Source of the DNA: Comamonadaceae bacterium
GTDB lineage: Bacteria; Pseudomonadota; Gammaproteobacteria; Burkholderiales; Burkholderiaceae_C
Length of the DNA stretch: 60,075 nt
Direction: 5' to 3'
Assembly (NCBI GenBank): GCA_947447985.1
Contig: CANFLX010000015.1
Coordinates: 1-60,075 of the forward strand
The notes beneath the pieces were generated by a model. That model worked only from the letters and a program-made list of their open reading frames with translations, was not told the DNA's origin and did not search any database. A program made the position numbers and the translations under genes. This document shows positions 8,955-18,154 of the stretch, piece after piece (within the stretch, counting starts at the first letter, position 1; every line of letters begins with the position of its first letter).

Positions 8955-9728
8955 ATGCCCGCCATGTTGAGCCCCGACGATATTGCCGCCATTGAACGCG
9001 CGACCCTGGACGCCGTCTGTCCGGCCGAGGTGCACGAAATTCCCGGCTGGCTTTTGCCCTACGACCCCTTGCCGATTGGCCGCGCACAAAGTGCGGTGCC
9101 GCTCTCGCATGGCGCACTGAGCTTGGAGGCGCTGCACACCGTGCAAGCGCACTACCAGCAACGCGATTGGCCCACGGTGTTTCGCCTGCCCGAGCATGTT
9201 CTGTCGCCCGCTGTCACCGCTACCCTGCCAACCATGGGCTACGCGCCGGACGCGCCAGTGCATGTGCAAGTGGCGCCAACGCAGAAATTGCTCGAACTCG
9301 CCGCCTCTGAGCAAGTCGTCATTCAAGCCCGGCCCACGCCGCCATGGGCGTCGGTCTACACCGCAGACGGCTTTGACCCACAGGACGGTGCCAACCGGGT
9401 GCAACTGCTCAGCCGCAGTGCCCATGCGGTCTATGCCCACGTCGAGCGGGAGGGGCAGACGCTTGCCGCAGGCGTGGGCGTGATCAGCCGGGGCTGGCTC
9501 AGCCTGCATGGCATGCGCACCCGCCCCAGCGCCCAAGGCCAGGGTCTGGCGTCGCAGATGCTTGCCGGGCTGGCGGCCCACGCCCTTGCCAAAGGAATCG
9601 AGCGTGTCTTTTTGCAGGTCGAAGCCAGCAACACCGTGGCGCTCGGTCTCTACCAAAAAGCGGGCTTTGCCACGGCCTGGCGCTACCAGTATTGGCGCAG
9701 TCATAAGCACATAGCGCCCCATAGTTAG
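8955..9728 (+). CDS. GNAT-family N-acetyltransferase
   Basis: 257 aa with a C-terminal GNAT domain from about residue 130. The acetyl-CoA-binding motif A is seen as [20 protein letters not shown] and motif B as [17 protein letters not shown], followed by the usual aromatic end WRYQYWR. The N-terminal half ([20 protein letters not shown]) resembles the double-GNAT proteins found next to tsaD in Burkholderiales. A second ATG nine bases downstream is equally possible. The substrate is unknown; placement beside tsaD is compatible with RimI-like protein acetylation but the sequence is not a close RimI. Confidence 0.85.
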   Translation: MPAMLSPDDIAAIERATLDAVCPAEVHEIPGWLLPYDPLPIGRAQSAVPLSHGALSLEALHTVQAHYQQRDWPTVFRLPEHVLSPAVTATLPTMGYAPDAPVHVQVAPTQKLLELAASEQVVIQARPTPPWASVYTADGFDPQDGANRVQLLSRSAHAVYAHVEREGQTLAAGVGVISRGWLSLHGMRTRPSAQGQGLASQMLAGLAAHALAKGIERVFLQVEASNTVALGLYQKAGFATAWRYQYWRSHKHIAPHS

Positions 9729-9748
9729 CGCTCACCGACAATCGCGCC

Positions 9749-10666
9749 ATGGGCATTGGCATTTACCTCAAAGAAATCGGACGTGGCAAAGAGGGTGCAC
9801 GCGCGCTCAGCCGCGCCCAAGCCTGCGCGCTGTGGGGCCAATTGCTGGACGGGACCGTCACCGACCTCGAGGTGGGTGCGTTCTGTCTGGCCATGCGCAT
9901 CAAGGGCGAAACCCCCGAAGAAATGGCGGGCTTTCTGGACGCAACGGCCGCGCGCTTGCAGCGCGTGCCCGCCGACGATGGTCCGGTCATCGTCATCCCC
10001 AGCTACAACGGTGCGCGCAAGCTGCCGGGGCTCACGCCCTTGCTGGCTCTGCTGCTGGCGCGCCAGGGCCTGCCGGTGCTGATCCACGGTGTCGCCACCG
10101 AAAACACGCGCGTCTTCACTGCCGAGGTGCTCGCCGCGCTGGGCATCGCGCCCTGCACCGCCGTGGGCCCGATTGCGCCGGGCAGCGTGGCCTATCTGCC
10201 GACCGCCCTGCTGCACCCTGGACTGCAACGATTGCTCGATGTGCGCCGGGTCGTGAACTTGCGCAATTCGGCCCACAGCCTGGTCAAACTCATGAACCCC
10301 TGTGCGGGCGCCAGCCTGCTGGTGACCAGCTACACCCATCCCGAATACGCCGACTCCATGGCCGCTACGCTGGCGCTGACCCAGGCCAACGCACTGCTGC
10401 TGCGCGGCACCGAAGGTGAGGCGGTCGCCGACGCCAGGCGCATGCCGAAAATGCAAGGCTTTGTGCTGGGGCAGTCGGTCGTGCTGCAAGCGCAGCAGGT
10501 CGGGACCTTGAACGAACTGCCCGCGCTGCCCAGTGCGATCGATGCGGCGTCAACCGCAGGCTACATCCGCGAGGTGCTGGAGGGCCAGTTGCCCGTGCCC
10601 GCGCCGATTGCCCAACAAGTCAATCACATTACCCACTTGGTGCGCCGCATGGGAGGAAGTCACTGA
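9749..10666 (+). CDS. ybiB: YbiB (TrpD2)-family DNA-binding protein
   Basis: 305-aa member of the glycosyltransferase family 3 fold related to anthranilate phosphoribosyltransferase. Visible features are the TrpD-like N-terminal helices (RAQACALWGQLLDGTVTDLE, AFCLAMRIKGETPEEMAGF) and the core IPSYNGARKLPGLTPLLALL and HGVATENTRVFTAEVLAAL. E. coli YbiB is a LexA-regulated nucleic-acid-binding protein without TrpD activity; I assign function by that family only. It overlaps the cobA-like gene by one base (TGATG), so the pair is an operon. Confidence 0.88.
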   Translation: MGIGIYLKEIGRGKEGARALSRAQACALWGQLLDGTVTDLEVGAFCLAMRIKGETPEEMAGFLDATAARLQRVPADDGPVIVIPSYNGARKLPGLTPLLALLLARQGLPVLIHGVATENTRVFTAEVLAALGIAPCTAVGPIAPGSVAYLPTALLHPGLQRLLDVRRVVNLRNSAHSLVKLMNPCAGASLLVTSYTHPEYADSMAATLALTQANALLLRGTEGEAVADARRMPKMQGFVLGQSVVLQAQQVGTLNELPALPSAIDAASTAGYIREVLEGQLPVPAPIAQQVNHITHLVRRMGGSH

Positions 10667-11460
10667 TGGCAACGCACGCCTCACCCTCTCTCGGCAAAGT
10701 CACGCTGGTGGGCGCGGGCCCGGGCGACCCGGAATTGCTCACGCTCAAAGCGGTCAAAGCCATTGCCAACGCCACGGTGCTGCTGGTAGACGATTTGGTC
10801 AACGAAGCGGTGCTGGCGCACGCGCAGCCCGAGGCACGCATCGTCTATGTCGGCAAGCGTGGCGGCTGCGCGTCCACGCCCCAGGCCTTTATTGAAAAAC
10901 TCATGCTCAGCGAGGCCTTGCGCGGCGAACAAGTGGTGCGCCTTAAAGGCGGCGACCCGTTTGTGTTCGGGCGCGGCGGCGAAGAGGTAGAAGCGCTGCA
11001 GGCGGCGGGCATTGCGGTGGAGGTGGTCAATGGCATTACCGCAGGCCTGGCCGCGATGGGGAGTTTGAACGTACCGCTCACCCACCGCGAACACGCCCAC
11101 GGTGTGGTGTTCGTCACCGGGCACGCCAAACCCGGCGACAGTGGCACCGACTGGGTAACACTGGCGCACACGGCCCACCAGGCCAAACTCACGCTGGTCA
11201 TTTACATGGGTGTCATTGGCGCGGCGGGCATTCAAAGTGCCCTCTTGCAAGGTCTGCCAGGTGACACGCCGGTGGCGATCGTGCAAAACGCCAGCCTGCC
11301 CACCCAGCGCCATGCGACTGCCACCTTGGCGACACTGCACGCGACCCTGCAAAGGGAGCATTTGGGAAGCCCCAGCGTGATCGTGGTGGGCCAGGTGCTG
11401 CAGGGACTGCAGGCGGCAATGAACGCGCCGCACTCCGCGCTGCACCAGTTACAACGCTGA
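10666..11460 (+). CDS. cobA: Uroporphyrinogen-III C-methyltransferase (SUMT, CobA-type)
   Basis: 264-aa SAM-dependent enzyme that methylates uroporphyrinogen III twice to precorrin-2, feeding siroheme or cobalamin. Family motifs: [20 protein letters not shown] at the N-terminus, [26 protein letters not shown], then [19 protein letters not shown]. It is the monofunctional form without the CysG dehydrogenase domain. It follows ybiB with a one-base overlap. Product use for siroheme would fit assimilatory sulfite or nitrite reduction, but no such reductase is in the window. Confidence 0.92.
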   Translation: MATHASPSLGKVTLVGAGPGDPELLTLKAVKAIANATVLLVDDLVNEAVLAHAQPEARIVYVGKRGGCASTPQAFIEKLMLSEALRGEQVVRLKGGDPFVFGRGGEEVEALQAAGIAVEVVNGITAGLAAMGSLNVPLTHREHAHGVVFVTGHAKPGDSGTDWVTLAHTAHQAKLTLVIYMGVIGAAGIQSALLQGLPGDTPVAIVQNASLPTQRHATATLATLHATLQREHLGSPSVIVVGQVLQGLQAAMNAPHSALHQLQR

Positions 11461-11548
11461 TATCGGGCCCAGGGCTATGCCGCGCGCGGGCGACCGCGCG
11501 TCAAAGCGGTGCATTAACATGGAAGTCTCACAAAAAAGGGAAATGCCC

Positions 11549-12037
11549 ATGAACCTGACGATCAATGGCAAAGCCGTTCAGACCGACGCCGAACCCGACA
11601 TGCCCCTGCTGTGGGTGCTGCGCGACCAGCTCAACCTGACGGGCACCAAATTTGGCTGTGGTGTGGCCGCCTGTGGCGCCTGCACCGTGCATGTCGATGG
11701 CGTCGCTGTGCGTTCGTGCGTGACACCTGCGTCCGCCTTGCAGGGTAAATCGATTCGCACCATTGAATCCTTGGGTACGCCTGAGAAACCCCATGCCTTG
11801 CAACTCGCCTGGGTGGCCGAACAAGTGCCGCAGTGCGGCTATTGCCAAAGCGGCATGCTGATGGCCGCCGCTGCGCTGATCGAGCGCAAGCCCAAACCCA
11901 GCGATGCGGACATTGAAGAAGCCGTGAGCAATATTTGCCGCTGCGGAACCTACCAACGGGTGCGCGCTGCCATTCACCGCGCCACTGGCACGGTCGTCGC
12001 GCAAAACTCCAGCCCAACGCAAGAGGTGCAAGCATGA
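11549..12037 (+). CDS. Isoquinoline 1-oxidoreductase-type (2Fe-2S) alpha subunit
   Basis: 162-aa electron-transfer subunit of a molybdenum hydroxylase. The N-terminal plant-type ferredoxin domain has [15 protein letters not shown] plus the fourth cysteine in VRSCVTP; the C-terminal helical domain carries the second cluster as QCGYCQSGM and [15 protein letters not shown] lies 8 bp before the ATG at 11549; in-frame ATGs at 11543 and upstream are less well placed. It overlaps the large subunit by 4 bp (ATGA). It belongs to the IorA-like branch, which lacks a separate FAD subunit. Confidence 0.9.
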   Translation: MNLTINGKAVQTDAEPDMPLLWVLRDQLNLTGTKFGCGVAACGACTVHVDGVAVRSCVTPASALQGKSIRTIESLGTPEKPHALQLAWVAEQVPQCGYCQSGMLMAAAALIERKPKPSDADIEEAVSNICRCGTYQRVRAAIHRATGTVVAQNSSPTQEVQA

Positions 12038-14301
12038 AGCGCCGTACCTGGATACTGAGTGCCTTAGGCGCCACCGGCGCATTGGTGGTCGGCTGGGGCG
12101 CCCTGCCCCCGCGCTCGCGACTGGGCAGCGCCGCCAACATGCTGGCCACCCAAGACGCCGTGGCGCTGAACGGCTGGATCAAGATTGCGCAAGATGGCTC
12201 CGTGGTGCTGGCCATGCCGCGCAGCGAAATGGGACAAGGCGTCTACACCGGTTTGTCCATGCTGGTGGCAGAAGAGCTCGATGTGGCGTTGGCCCAAGTG
12301 CATTTAGAACAAGCCGGAACCGACGCGATTTACGGCAACGTGGCCATGCTCTTGGGCACGTTGCCGTTTCACCCGCTGGATTACCGCGAAGGCGCCAACC
12401 CCGCCTCGATTCGCGCCGGCGAATGGGTGGTGAGCAAACTGGCCCGTGAACTCGGTCTGATCGTGACCGGCGGTTCATCCAGTATTTCCGACGCCTGGGA
12501 GCCGCTTCGCATGGCCGCGGCCACTGCCCGGGCCAGCCTGGTGGCAGCCGCTGCAGCACGGTGGCAGGTAAGCGCCTCAGAAATTTCCATCGACAAGGGC
12601 ATGCTCAAGCACGCGTCTGGGAAATCTGCGAACTTTGGCGAATTTGCCCAAGCGGCGGCTGCCAGCCAGCCCGCCAATGTGACGCCCAAAGACCGCAAGG
12701 ACTGGAAGCTGGTAGGCACGTCCGCACCGCGTACCGACTTGCTGAGCAAAACCAACGGCAGTGCGCAGTTCGGACTGGACGTACGCCTGCCGGACATGGT
12801 GTTTGCCGCAGTGCGCATGTCTCCCATGCTGGGTGGCAGCGCCGGTGCGCTCGACACAGCCGCTGCACTGGCCTTGCCCGGGGTTCAGCAGGTGGTGGCA
12901 TTGGAACCCCTGCGTGGCGCAAGCGCCGGTTTTGCCGTGGTCGCCAAAACCACCTGGCACGCACGCCAAGGCGCACAAGCGGTTCAAACGCAGTGGCAGC
13001 AGCGCAGCCAAGGTGCTTTGAACTCCCAAAACATCGCCGCCGAACTGCAAAACCAGCTCGACAAAGAAAGCGGCTTGGCTTTCCACACCAAGGGCGACAT
13101 TGACGGCGCAGAAAAGTCTGCGGCCCAGACCCTGGAAGCCAGCTACACCGCGCCCTACCTGGCCCACGCCACCATGGAGCCAATGAACTGCACGGCCCAG
13201 TTCAAAGACGGCAAGCTCGAGATTTGGGCGCCCACGCAAGCGCCGTCCTCGGCACGCGAGGCGGCCGCCAAAGCTGCGGGTATCAGCCAATCCGACGTGA
13301 CTTTGCACGTCACCCTGCTGGGCGGCGGCTTTGGACGCCGCTTGGAGGTGGACTTCATCGCCCAAGCCGCCAAGGTCGCCAAGGCTACCGGTGGCAAGCC
13401 GGTGCAACTGTCCTGGTCGCGTGAAGAGGACATGGGCCACGACTTTTACCGCCCCATGCACGCTGCACGCCTGAAAGCCACATTCGACGCCCAAGGCCAG
13501 CCCCAAAGCCTGCGCATTAAATCGGCGGGCGACGCGATTTCTCCCCGCTGGATGGAGCGCGCCGTGCCCCTGCTGGCAGGCCCGGTGGATATGCCTGACA
13601 AAACTACCGCGGAAGGCTTGTTCGACCTGCCCTACGGCTTCGCCCACCAGCGCATGGCGCACGTGACCACCACCATGGGGGTTCCTGTGGGCTTTTGGCG
13701 GTCGGTGGGTCACTCGCACAACGCGTTTTTCTCGGAGAGCTTTATCGATGAACTGGCGGCTGCCAGCCACAAAGATCCGCTCGAATTTCGACGCGGCTTG
13801 CTGCAAGAAGCGCCTCGCTATTTGGCCGTGCTCAATCTGGCGGCAGAAAAGGCCCAATGGGGCAGCGCATTGCCCGCGGATCGTACCCGTGGCATTGCCT
13901 TGCACGAGTCCTTCGGGTCCATCGTCGCCCAAGTCGCTGAAATCTCGGTGCAGGACGGTGTGCCACGCGTACACCGCGTGGTCTGCGCCATCGACTGCGG
14001 CACGGTGGTCAATCCTGGACTGGTGGCCCAGCAGATGGAAAGCGCCGTGGTCTTTGGTCTGTCTGCGGCCCTGTGGGGCAAGATCGACATCGTCGATGGC
14101 GTGGTGCAGCAAACCAACTTCACCAACTACCCCATGGTCACCATGGCGCAAGCACCGGTCGTGGAAACGCATATCGTTGCGAGCACGCGCAAACCCACCG
14201 GCGTGGGCGAGCCCGGCCTGCCGCCACTGGCGCCTGCCGTGTCCAATGCATTGTTCACGCTGACGGGCAAACGCCACCGCAGTCTGCCGCTGCTCGCCTA
14301 A
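12034..14301 (+). CDS. Isoquinoline 1-oxidoreductase-type molybdopterin-binding beta subunit
   Basis: 755-aa catalytic subunit of a xanthine-oxidase-family enzyme, likely periplasmic: the N-terminus [19 protein letters not shown] has a paired arginine and hydrophobic stretch consistent with Tat-dependent export. Motifs include [20 protein letters not shown], the cofactor loop [14 protein letters not shown] and the active-site glutamate region [19 protein letters not shown]. It follows the 2Fe-2S subunit with a 4-bp overlap. Relatives oxidise N-heterocycles or aldehydes and pass electrons to cytochromes. The substrate cannot be deduced; no XdhC-type maturation gene is nearby. Confidence 0.9.
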   Translation: MKRRTWILSALGATGALVVGWGALPPRSRLGSAANMLATQDAVALNGWIKIAQDGSVVLAMPRSEMGQGVYTGLSMLVAEELDVALAQVHLEQAGTDAIYGNVAMLLGTLPFHPLDYREGANPASIRAGEWVVSKLARELGLIVTGGSSSISDAWEPLRMAAATARASLVAAAAARWQVSASEISIDKGMLKHASGKSANFGEFAQAAAASQPANVTPKDRKDWKLVGTSAPRTDLLSKTNGSAQFGLDVRLPDMVFAAVRMSPMLGGSAGALDTAAALALPGVQQVVALEPLRGASAGFAVVAKTTWHARQGAQAVQTQWQQRSQGALNSQNIAAELQNQLDKESGLAFHTKGDIDGAEKSAAQTLEASYTAPYLAHATMEPMNCTAQFKDGKLEIWAPTQAPSSAREAAAKAAGISQSDVTLHVTLLGGGFGRRLEVDFIAQAAKVAKATGGKPVQLSWSREEDMGHDFYRPMHAARLKATFDAQGQPQSLRIKSAGDAISPRWMERAVPLLAGPVDMPDKTTAEGLFDLPYGFAHQRMAHVTTTMGVPVGFWRSVGHSHNAFFSESFIDELAAASHKDPLEFRRGLLQEAPRYLAVLNLAAEKAQWGSALPADRTRGIALHESFGSIVAQVAEISVQDGVPRVHRVVCAIDCGTVVNPGLVAQQMESAVVFGLSAALWGKIDIVDGVVQQTNFTNYPMVTMAQAPVVETHIVASTRKPTGVGEPGLPPLAPAVSNALFTLTGKRHRSLPLLA

Positions 14302-14346
14302 ACCCCGCACCTCAAGGGGCTTGGGCGGGCACCTACACTCGCGACC

Positions 14347-15591
14347 ATGGAATTTTTTGATGTGGTCGTGGTGGGTGCCGGTGCGGCGGGCCTGTTTTGT
14401 GCGGGCCAGGCGGGGCAGCGCGGACTCAAGGTGCTGGTGCTTGACCACGCAGAGAAAGTCGCTGAAAAAATCCGGATCTCCGGGGGTGGGCGTTGCAATT
14501 TCACCAACCTGGACACCAGCGCCGCCCATTTTTTGAGCGACAACCCGCGTTTTTGCCGCTCGGCGCTCTCCCGCTACACGCCACGCGACTTCGTGGCACT
14601 GCTGCAAAAGCACGGTGTGGCCTTCCACGAGAAACACAAAGGCCAGCTGTTTTGCGACCGCTCGGCCGAAGACATCATCCAGGTGCTGTTGGCCGAATGT
14701 GCCACGGGTCAGGTCACGCGCTGGCAGCCGTGTGCGGTCAAGTCACTGCGCCTTGCAGCCGAAGAGGCAGAGCGTGCCGCGCGCTATCTGCTGGACACCG
14801 CAAAAGGCACTGTCGCGTGCCGCGCCGTGGTCATTGCCACCGGCGGCTTGTCCATCCCCAAGATCGGCGCCACGGATTTTGGCTACCGCATCGCCGACCA
14901 GTTCGGTTTGCCCCTGGTGAGGCCTCGCCCGGCGCTGGTGCCCCTCACGTTTGCGCCCGAGGACTGGGCACCGTTTGCTGCGCTGGCGGGATTGTCCTTG
15001 CCCGTGCAAATTGCCACCGGCAGCAAAAAGGCCAGCATGGCCTTTGACGAAGACCTGCTGTTCACCCACCGGGGCCTGAGTGGCCCCGGCGTGTTGCAGA
15101 TCTCGAGTTATTGGCAGGAAAACACCCCGATCCGCCTGAATTTGGCACCCAAGACCGAGATCGCCCAGGAACTGCTGCAGGCCAAAGCCCGCTCGCGCAA
15201 GCTGCTGTCCAACGAATTGGCCACCTGGTTGCCGAGCCGCCTGGCAGAGGCCTGGACCGGCCAGGGAAAAGCGCTGAACCAGCCCTGGGACCGATCGGTG
15301 GCCGACACGCCCGACCGGGCGCTACATGCCTTGGCCGAACGCATTTCCCGCTGGGAAATCACCCCTGACGGCACCGAGGGCTACCGCAAAGCCGAGGTCA
15401 CAGCCGGCGGCGTCAGCACCGAGGCGCTGTCCAGTCAGACCATGGAGTCGCGCCAAAAAGGCCTGTATTTCATTGGGGAGGTGGTCGATGTCACGGGCTG
15501 GCTGGGCGGATACAACTTCCAATGGGCGTGGGCCAGCGCGCATGCATGTGCCTCGGCATTGGCTGAGAGCTTGGCCCTGACCACCGCCTGA
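14347..15591 (+). CDS. HI0933/BaiN-family NAD(P)/FAD flavoprotein
   Basis: 414-aa flavoprotein. The FAD Rossmann motif VVVGAGAAGLFCAGQAGQRG is at the N-terminus, followed by the family hallmark IRISGGGRCNFTNLD and the C-terminal GEVVDVTGWLGGYNFQWAW loop that closes the FAD site. VIATGGLSIPKIGATDFGY is the second dinucleotide element. Proteins of this group are widespread; BaiN acts on bile acids in a gut organism, but the role in proteobacteria is not established. It is followed by the rpsU promoter. Confidence 0.88.
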   Translation: MEFFDVVVVGAGAAGLFCAGQAGQRGLKVLVLDHAEKVAEKIRISGGGRCNFTNLDTSAAHFLSDNPRFCRSALSRYTPRDFVALLQKHGVAFHEKHKGQLFCDRSAEDIIQVLLAECATGQVTRWQPCAVKSLRLAAEEAERAARYLLDTAKGTVACRAVVIATGGLSIPKIGATDFGYRIADQFGLPLVRPRPALVPLTFAPEDWAPFAALAGLSLPVQIATGSKKASMAFDEDLLFTHRGLSGPGVLQISSYWQENTPIRLNLAPKTEIAQELLQAKARSRKLLSNELATWLPSRLAEAWTGQGKALNQPWDRSVADTPDRALHALAERISRWEITPDGTEGYRKAEVTAGGVSTEALSSQTMESRQKGLYFIGEVVDVTGWLGGYNFQWAWASAHACASALAESLALTTA

Positions 15592-15608
15592 GGCTTAGCG
15601 GCTATAAT
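15571..15608 (+). promoter_or_regulatory. Promoter of rpsU
   Basis: A perfect TATAAT at 15603-15608 sits just after the flavoprotein stop codon. The -35 region is weak (CTGACC at 15577-15582 is 20 bp away). Predicted transcript start is near 15615, giving about 120 nt of leader before rpsU. Confidence 0.55.
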
Positions 15609-15614
15609 CCAAGG

Positions 15615-15734
15615 CTTTGCTGGCAAACCCCCGCTGCCTGATCAACTTTTTAGCGGGGCCTTCGCTGAACCTGGCATGAGCGGCCCGATCTTCCCTCATG
15701 ACCCTCGTCGGCACATTTTGGAATCCATTACGTA
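15615..15734 (+). other. rpsU 5' leader with hairpin
   Basis: This non-coding stretch contains CCCCGCT (15629-15635) pairing with AGCGGGG (15652-15658) across a 16-base loop. The Shine-Dalgarno before rpsU is weak (GGA about 12 bases from the ATG). A structured leader and weak ribosome site are compatible with translational feedback on S21, but no known leader family was recognised. Confidence 0.35.
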
Positions 15735-15947
15735 ATGACCACGATCCGTGTAAAAGAGAACGAACCCTTTGACGTCGCGCTGCGCCGCTTCAAACGCACC
15801 ATCGAAAAGCTGGGCTTGCTCACCGACTTGCGCGCCCGCGAGTTCTATGAAAAGCCCACCGCGATTCGCAAGCGCAAAAAAGCTGCAGCCGTGAAGCGCA
15901 ACTACAAGCGCATTCGCAGCATGCAGTTGCCCAAAAAACTGTTCTAA
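15735..15947 (+). CDS. rpsU: 30S ribosomal protein S21 (bS21)
   Basis: 70-aa basic protein of the small ribosomal subunit near the anti-Shine-Dalgarno. [20 protein letters not shown], then TEKLGLL-like [20 protein letters not shown] region (seen here as [20 protein letters not shown]) and the lysine/arginine-rich tail ending MQLPKKLF are typical of Burkholderiales S21. It has its own promoter and terminator and is followed by the YqeY gene; the classic dnaG-rpoD neighbours are not within the window. Confidence 0.97.
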   Translation: MTTIRVKENEPFDVALRRFKRTIEKLGLLTDLRAREFYEKPTAIRKRKKAAAVKRNYKRIRSMQLPKKLF

Positions 15948-15985
15948 GTTTTTGCAGACCGCACGCGGTCTGAACGGCACAAAAA

Positions 15986-16017
15986 GCTCGCCCGAGGACG
16001 CTCCGGCGGGCTTTTTT
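15986..16017 (+). terminator. Rho-independent terminator of rpsU
   Basis: GCTCGCC pairs with GGCGGGC (one G-T pair) around a 12-base loop and is followed by six T residues. A smaller hairpin, CAGACCGC/GCGGTCTG at 15955-15972, lies just upstream. Confidence 0.8.
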
Positions 16018-16058
16018 CACTTAGTCACCCCCCATTGCCACCCAAGGAGGCCACGGCC

Positions 16059-16505
16059 ATGTCCCTCAAAGACCAAATAACCGAAGATATGAAAACGGCC
16101 ATGCGCGCCAAAGACAGCGAGCGCCTGGGCACCATCCGTCTGCTGCTGGCGGCCTGCAAGCAGCGCGAGGTCGATGAGCGCATCGTGCTCGACGATGCGG
16201 CCGTCGTGGCCTTGGTGGACAAGCTCATCAAACAGCGCAAAGACTCAGTCGCCGCATTTGAGTCGGCTGCACGCCACGATCTGGCGGCCAAGGAAACTGC
16301 GGAAATCGCAGTGCTACAGGCCTACTTGCCCCAACGCATGTCGGCTGACGAAGTGCTGGTAGCCGTCAAGGCCATCGTGGTCGAACTGGGCGCCGCAGGC
16401 CCGGGCGACATGGGCAAGGTGATGGGCGTGGTCAAAACCCGCTTGGCAGGCAAAGCCGAAATGTCGGCCGTTTCAGCAGCCGTCAAGGCAGCACTGGCAA
16501 GCTAA
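16059..16505 (+). CDS. GatB/YqeY domain protein
   Basis: 148-aa protein of the YqeY family, related to the tail domain of the amidotransferase subunit GatB. It starts MSLKDQITEDMKTAMRAKD with a strong AAGGAGG eight bases upstream, which decides against an upstream ATG at 16035. Family motifs are RLGTIRLLLAACKQREVDER, KQRKDSVAAFE, VLQAYLPQRMSADE and the C-terminal GDMGKVMGVVKTRLAGKAEM. Its position directly after rpsU is the standard betaproteobacterial order. Function is probably linked to tRNA or translation but remains undefined. Confidence 0.92.
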   Translation: MSLKDQITEDMKTAMRAKDSERLGTIRLLLAACKQREVDERIVLDDAAVVALVDKLIKQRKDSVAAFESAARHDLAAKETAEIAVLQAYLPQRMSADEVLVAVKAIVVELGAAGPGDMGKVMGVVKTRLAGKAEMSAVSAAVKAALAS

Positions 16506-16518
16506 ATCGCTGGTGTTA

Positions 16519-16534
16519 GGGGCGCTTGCGCCCC
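16519..16534. terminator. Hairpin between convergent genes
   Basis: GGGGCGC-TT-GCGCCCC is a perfect short palindrome located in the 33-bp gap between the YqeY gene and the convergent unknown gene. No T run follows, so efficient termination is uncertain. Confidence 0.45.
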
Positions 16535-16538
16535 AGGG

Positions 16539-17489
16539 TCAGCGCACGCAGTAGAAATGGTATTCGTTGACCCGAATTTCGTCCGCCCTGCGCACGGGGC
16601 TCGGGTTGGGCAGGTCGGGCGCCATCACCATGCCGTCGGCCATGGCCCAGAATTCGTGGCGCAGGGTGATGCCGCCGCTCCAGTCACCCAGGCTGGACAA
16701 GAACACATATTCCTCGGCGGTGGGCAGGCGGCCTTGCATTTGCTTGCACGACTTTTCGGCATTTTCAGGAGAAGTCGCATGGCTGATCGGCGTGCCCGGC
16801 GCACCCAGCAACTCGATAAAGCCGCTTCCATACTTCACCTTGGACGGGAATTGGGTTTTCTGGAAATACTCAAACACCTGACCCGCGATGCCCTGCATCA
16901 CCGCCTCGGGCGCGCCTTGTCCCTGGAAGTTGTAGGTGGTCCCCACCTTGGTCTCAATGTGCAGTGTCACGGTCACATCACCGCGGCAATTCGGGCTGAA
17001 TGAATAAATGCCCCACACCACGCCGCTCAGTCCTGCCAGATAGCGCTGGTCCAGGTAACCCTGGCGCTTTTGCTCGTGCAATTCACGCACCACTTGAATC
17101 AGGGGCGAGGGATTAAAAAAAGCGACTTTCTTTTGCGGCGGATTGACATCGCGGTAGATGGCGTCCAAAGACGCCTTGAGGCTGCCTTCCAGAATCACAT
17201 CCATGCCCAGGCCCGCGCTGGCCGCTGCCCGGTTTTTGTTGGTCACTTCGTCCATTGCAGCGACCATGGCAAACGCCGCGCTCGCGCTTGCGCCCTCGCG
17301 CAGGAGGCTGATCATGTTTTGCGTCATGGCATGGGCGTTTTCAGTTTTGCTGCGTCCATACGCATCCTGGTACTGGCAGAGATCCTGGCCCCGAATAAAG
17401 GGAATGGTCGGCCACAGCAAGACCTGCGACGGGTCGGCTGCAAACGCAGCGCTGGTCCAAAAGAGCAACATGAGCCAGATTCGACGCAT
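16539..17489 (-). CDS. Exported protein of unknown function
   Basis: 316 aa with a signal peptide (MRRIWLMLLFWTSAAFA, cleavage before ADPS); this start is chosen over an ATG 39 bp upstream. Mid-protein there is a helical stretch (NMISLLREGASASAAFAMVA) and a beta-rich part (RGDVTVTLHIETKVGTTYNF). The last ~60 residues (CKQMQGRLPTAEEYVFLSS, EFWAMADG, YHFYCVR) resemble the C-terminal fold of DUF1566/formylglycine-generating-enzyme-like domains. I do not recognise the whole protein. It is convergent with the YqeY gene and divergent from the sigma-54-preceded operon at 17.7 kb. Confidence 0.72.
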   Translation of the reverse strand: MRRIWLMLLFWTSAAFAADPSQVLLWPTIPFIRGQDLCQYQDAYGRSKTENAHAMTQNMISLLREGASASAAFAMVAAMDEVTNKNRAAASAGLGMDVILEGSLKASLDAIYRDVNPPQKKVAFFNPSPLIQVVRELHEQKRQGYLDQRYLAGLSGVVWGIYSFSPNCRGDVTVTLHIETKVGTTYNFQGQGAPEAVMQGIAGQVFEYFQKTQFPSKVKYGSGFIELLGAPGTPISHATSPENAEKSCKQMQGRLPTAEEYVFLSSLGDWSGGITLRHEFWAMADGMVMAPDLPNPSPVRRADEIRVNEYHFYCVR

Positions 17490-17638
17490 CCTGGGCAATC
17501 CTTGTAATAAGTGGGAGTGGCGCACCATTTCTGGGCTTGAGCAAACACCACATTATGGTAATTCGGGCACCCAAGTGCCGTGATTTATGTCAAAAAGCTC
17601 AAAAATGCCGTTTTTAAGTGGGAAATTTATATGCTGAC

Positions 17639-17654
17639 TGGCGCAAAAGTTGCA
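17639..17654 (+). promoter_or_regulatory. Candidate sigma-54 promoter of the SnoaL-deacetylase-GGT operon
   Basis: TGGCGCAAAAGTTGCA matches the -24/-12 consensus TGGCACGN4TTGCW at the invariant GG and GC and has exact spacing. The predicted start near 17665 leaves about 49 nt of leader. A half-site GCACCATTT at 17522 and a GGCAC/GTGCC inverted repeat at 17566-17579 lie upstream where an enhancer protein could bind. Confidence 0.55.
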
Positions 17655-17713
17655 GTCATGTCCTTAAAGGCCTGCACTGTCGCAGGCTCAAGATACAGAC
17701 CCGGACCCCCACC

Positions 17714-18154
17714 ATGCCAAGCACCCCAGCCCTTGCAGCCCTCGAATTGGTCGAAACCTTTCTGCGCACCATCATGATCCCCGACCCCGTGGCGGCGCGC
17801 GCCTTTGTCTCGCCCACCCTGCGCATTCGCTTCACCGGCGGGCGCGAAATGCGCGACCCCGCAGAGTGCAGCGCCTTCAACGCCACGCGCTACGCCTGGG
17901 TCAAAAAGCGCTTTGAGCAGACCGATGTGGTGCAAGGTGCCACCGACCGCGAGGCGATCGTCTACAACATCGGCACGCTCTATGGCGCCTGGCCCGACGG
18001 CACCCTATTTGAGGGCAACCGCTACGTGGATCGCTATGTGGTGCGTGACGGCCAGATTGTGCAAATGGACGTCTGGAATGACAGCGCCGAGTGGATGCTG
18101 GTGCGTGCGGGCTTGGCTGCACCCTGGCCCGCTGCCAACGGAGCAGCGGCATGA
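17714..18154 (+). CDS. SnoaL/NTF2-like protein
   Basis: 146-aa protein with the cone-shaped NTF2-like fold pattern: an N-terminal helix (LAALELVETFLRTIMIPDP), ARAFVSPTLRIRFTGGREM, and the closing strands GNRYVDRYVVRDGQIVQMDVWND. Members serve as isomerases, hydrolases or binding domains. The ATG at 17714 gives family length; an in-frame start at 17618 lies upstream of the predicted transcript start. It is the first gene of an operon and overlaps the deacetylase by 4 bp, so it likely acts on or binds an intermediate of the same pathway. No substrate can be named. Confidence 0.78.
   Translation: MPSTPALAALELVETFLRTIMIPDPVAARAFVSPTLRIRFTGGREMRDPAECSAFNATRYAWVKKRFEQTDVVQGATDREAIVYNIGTLYGAWPDGTLFEGNRYVDRYVVRDGQIVQMDVWNDSAEWMLVRAGLAAPWPAANGAAA

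Noticed and set aside
12577..14637. Minus-strand 686-aa frame over the molybdopterin subunit
   Set aside because: Exact antisense of a strongly conserved gene; Gly/Arg/His-rich translation.
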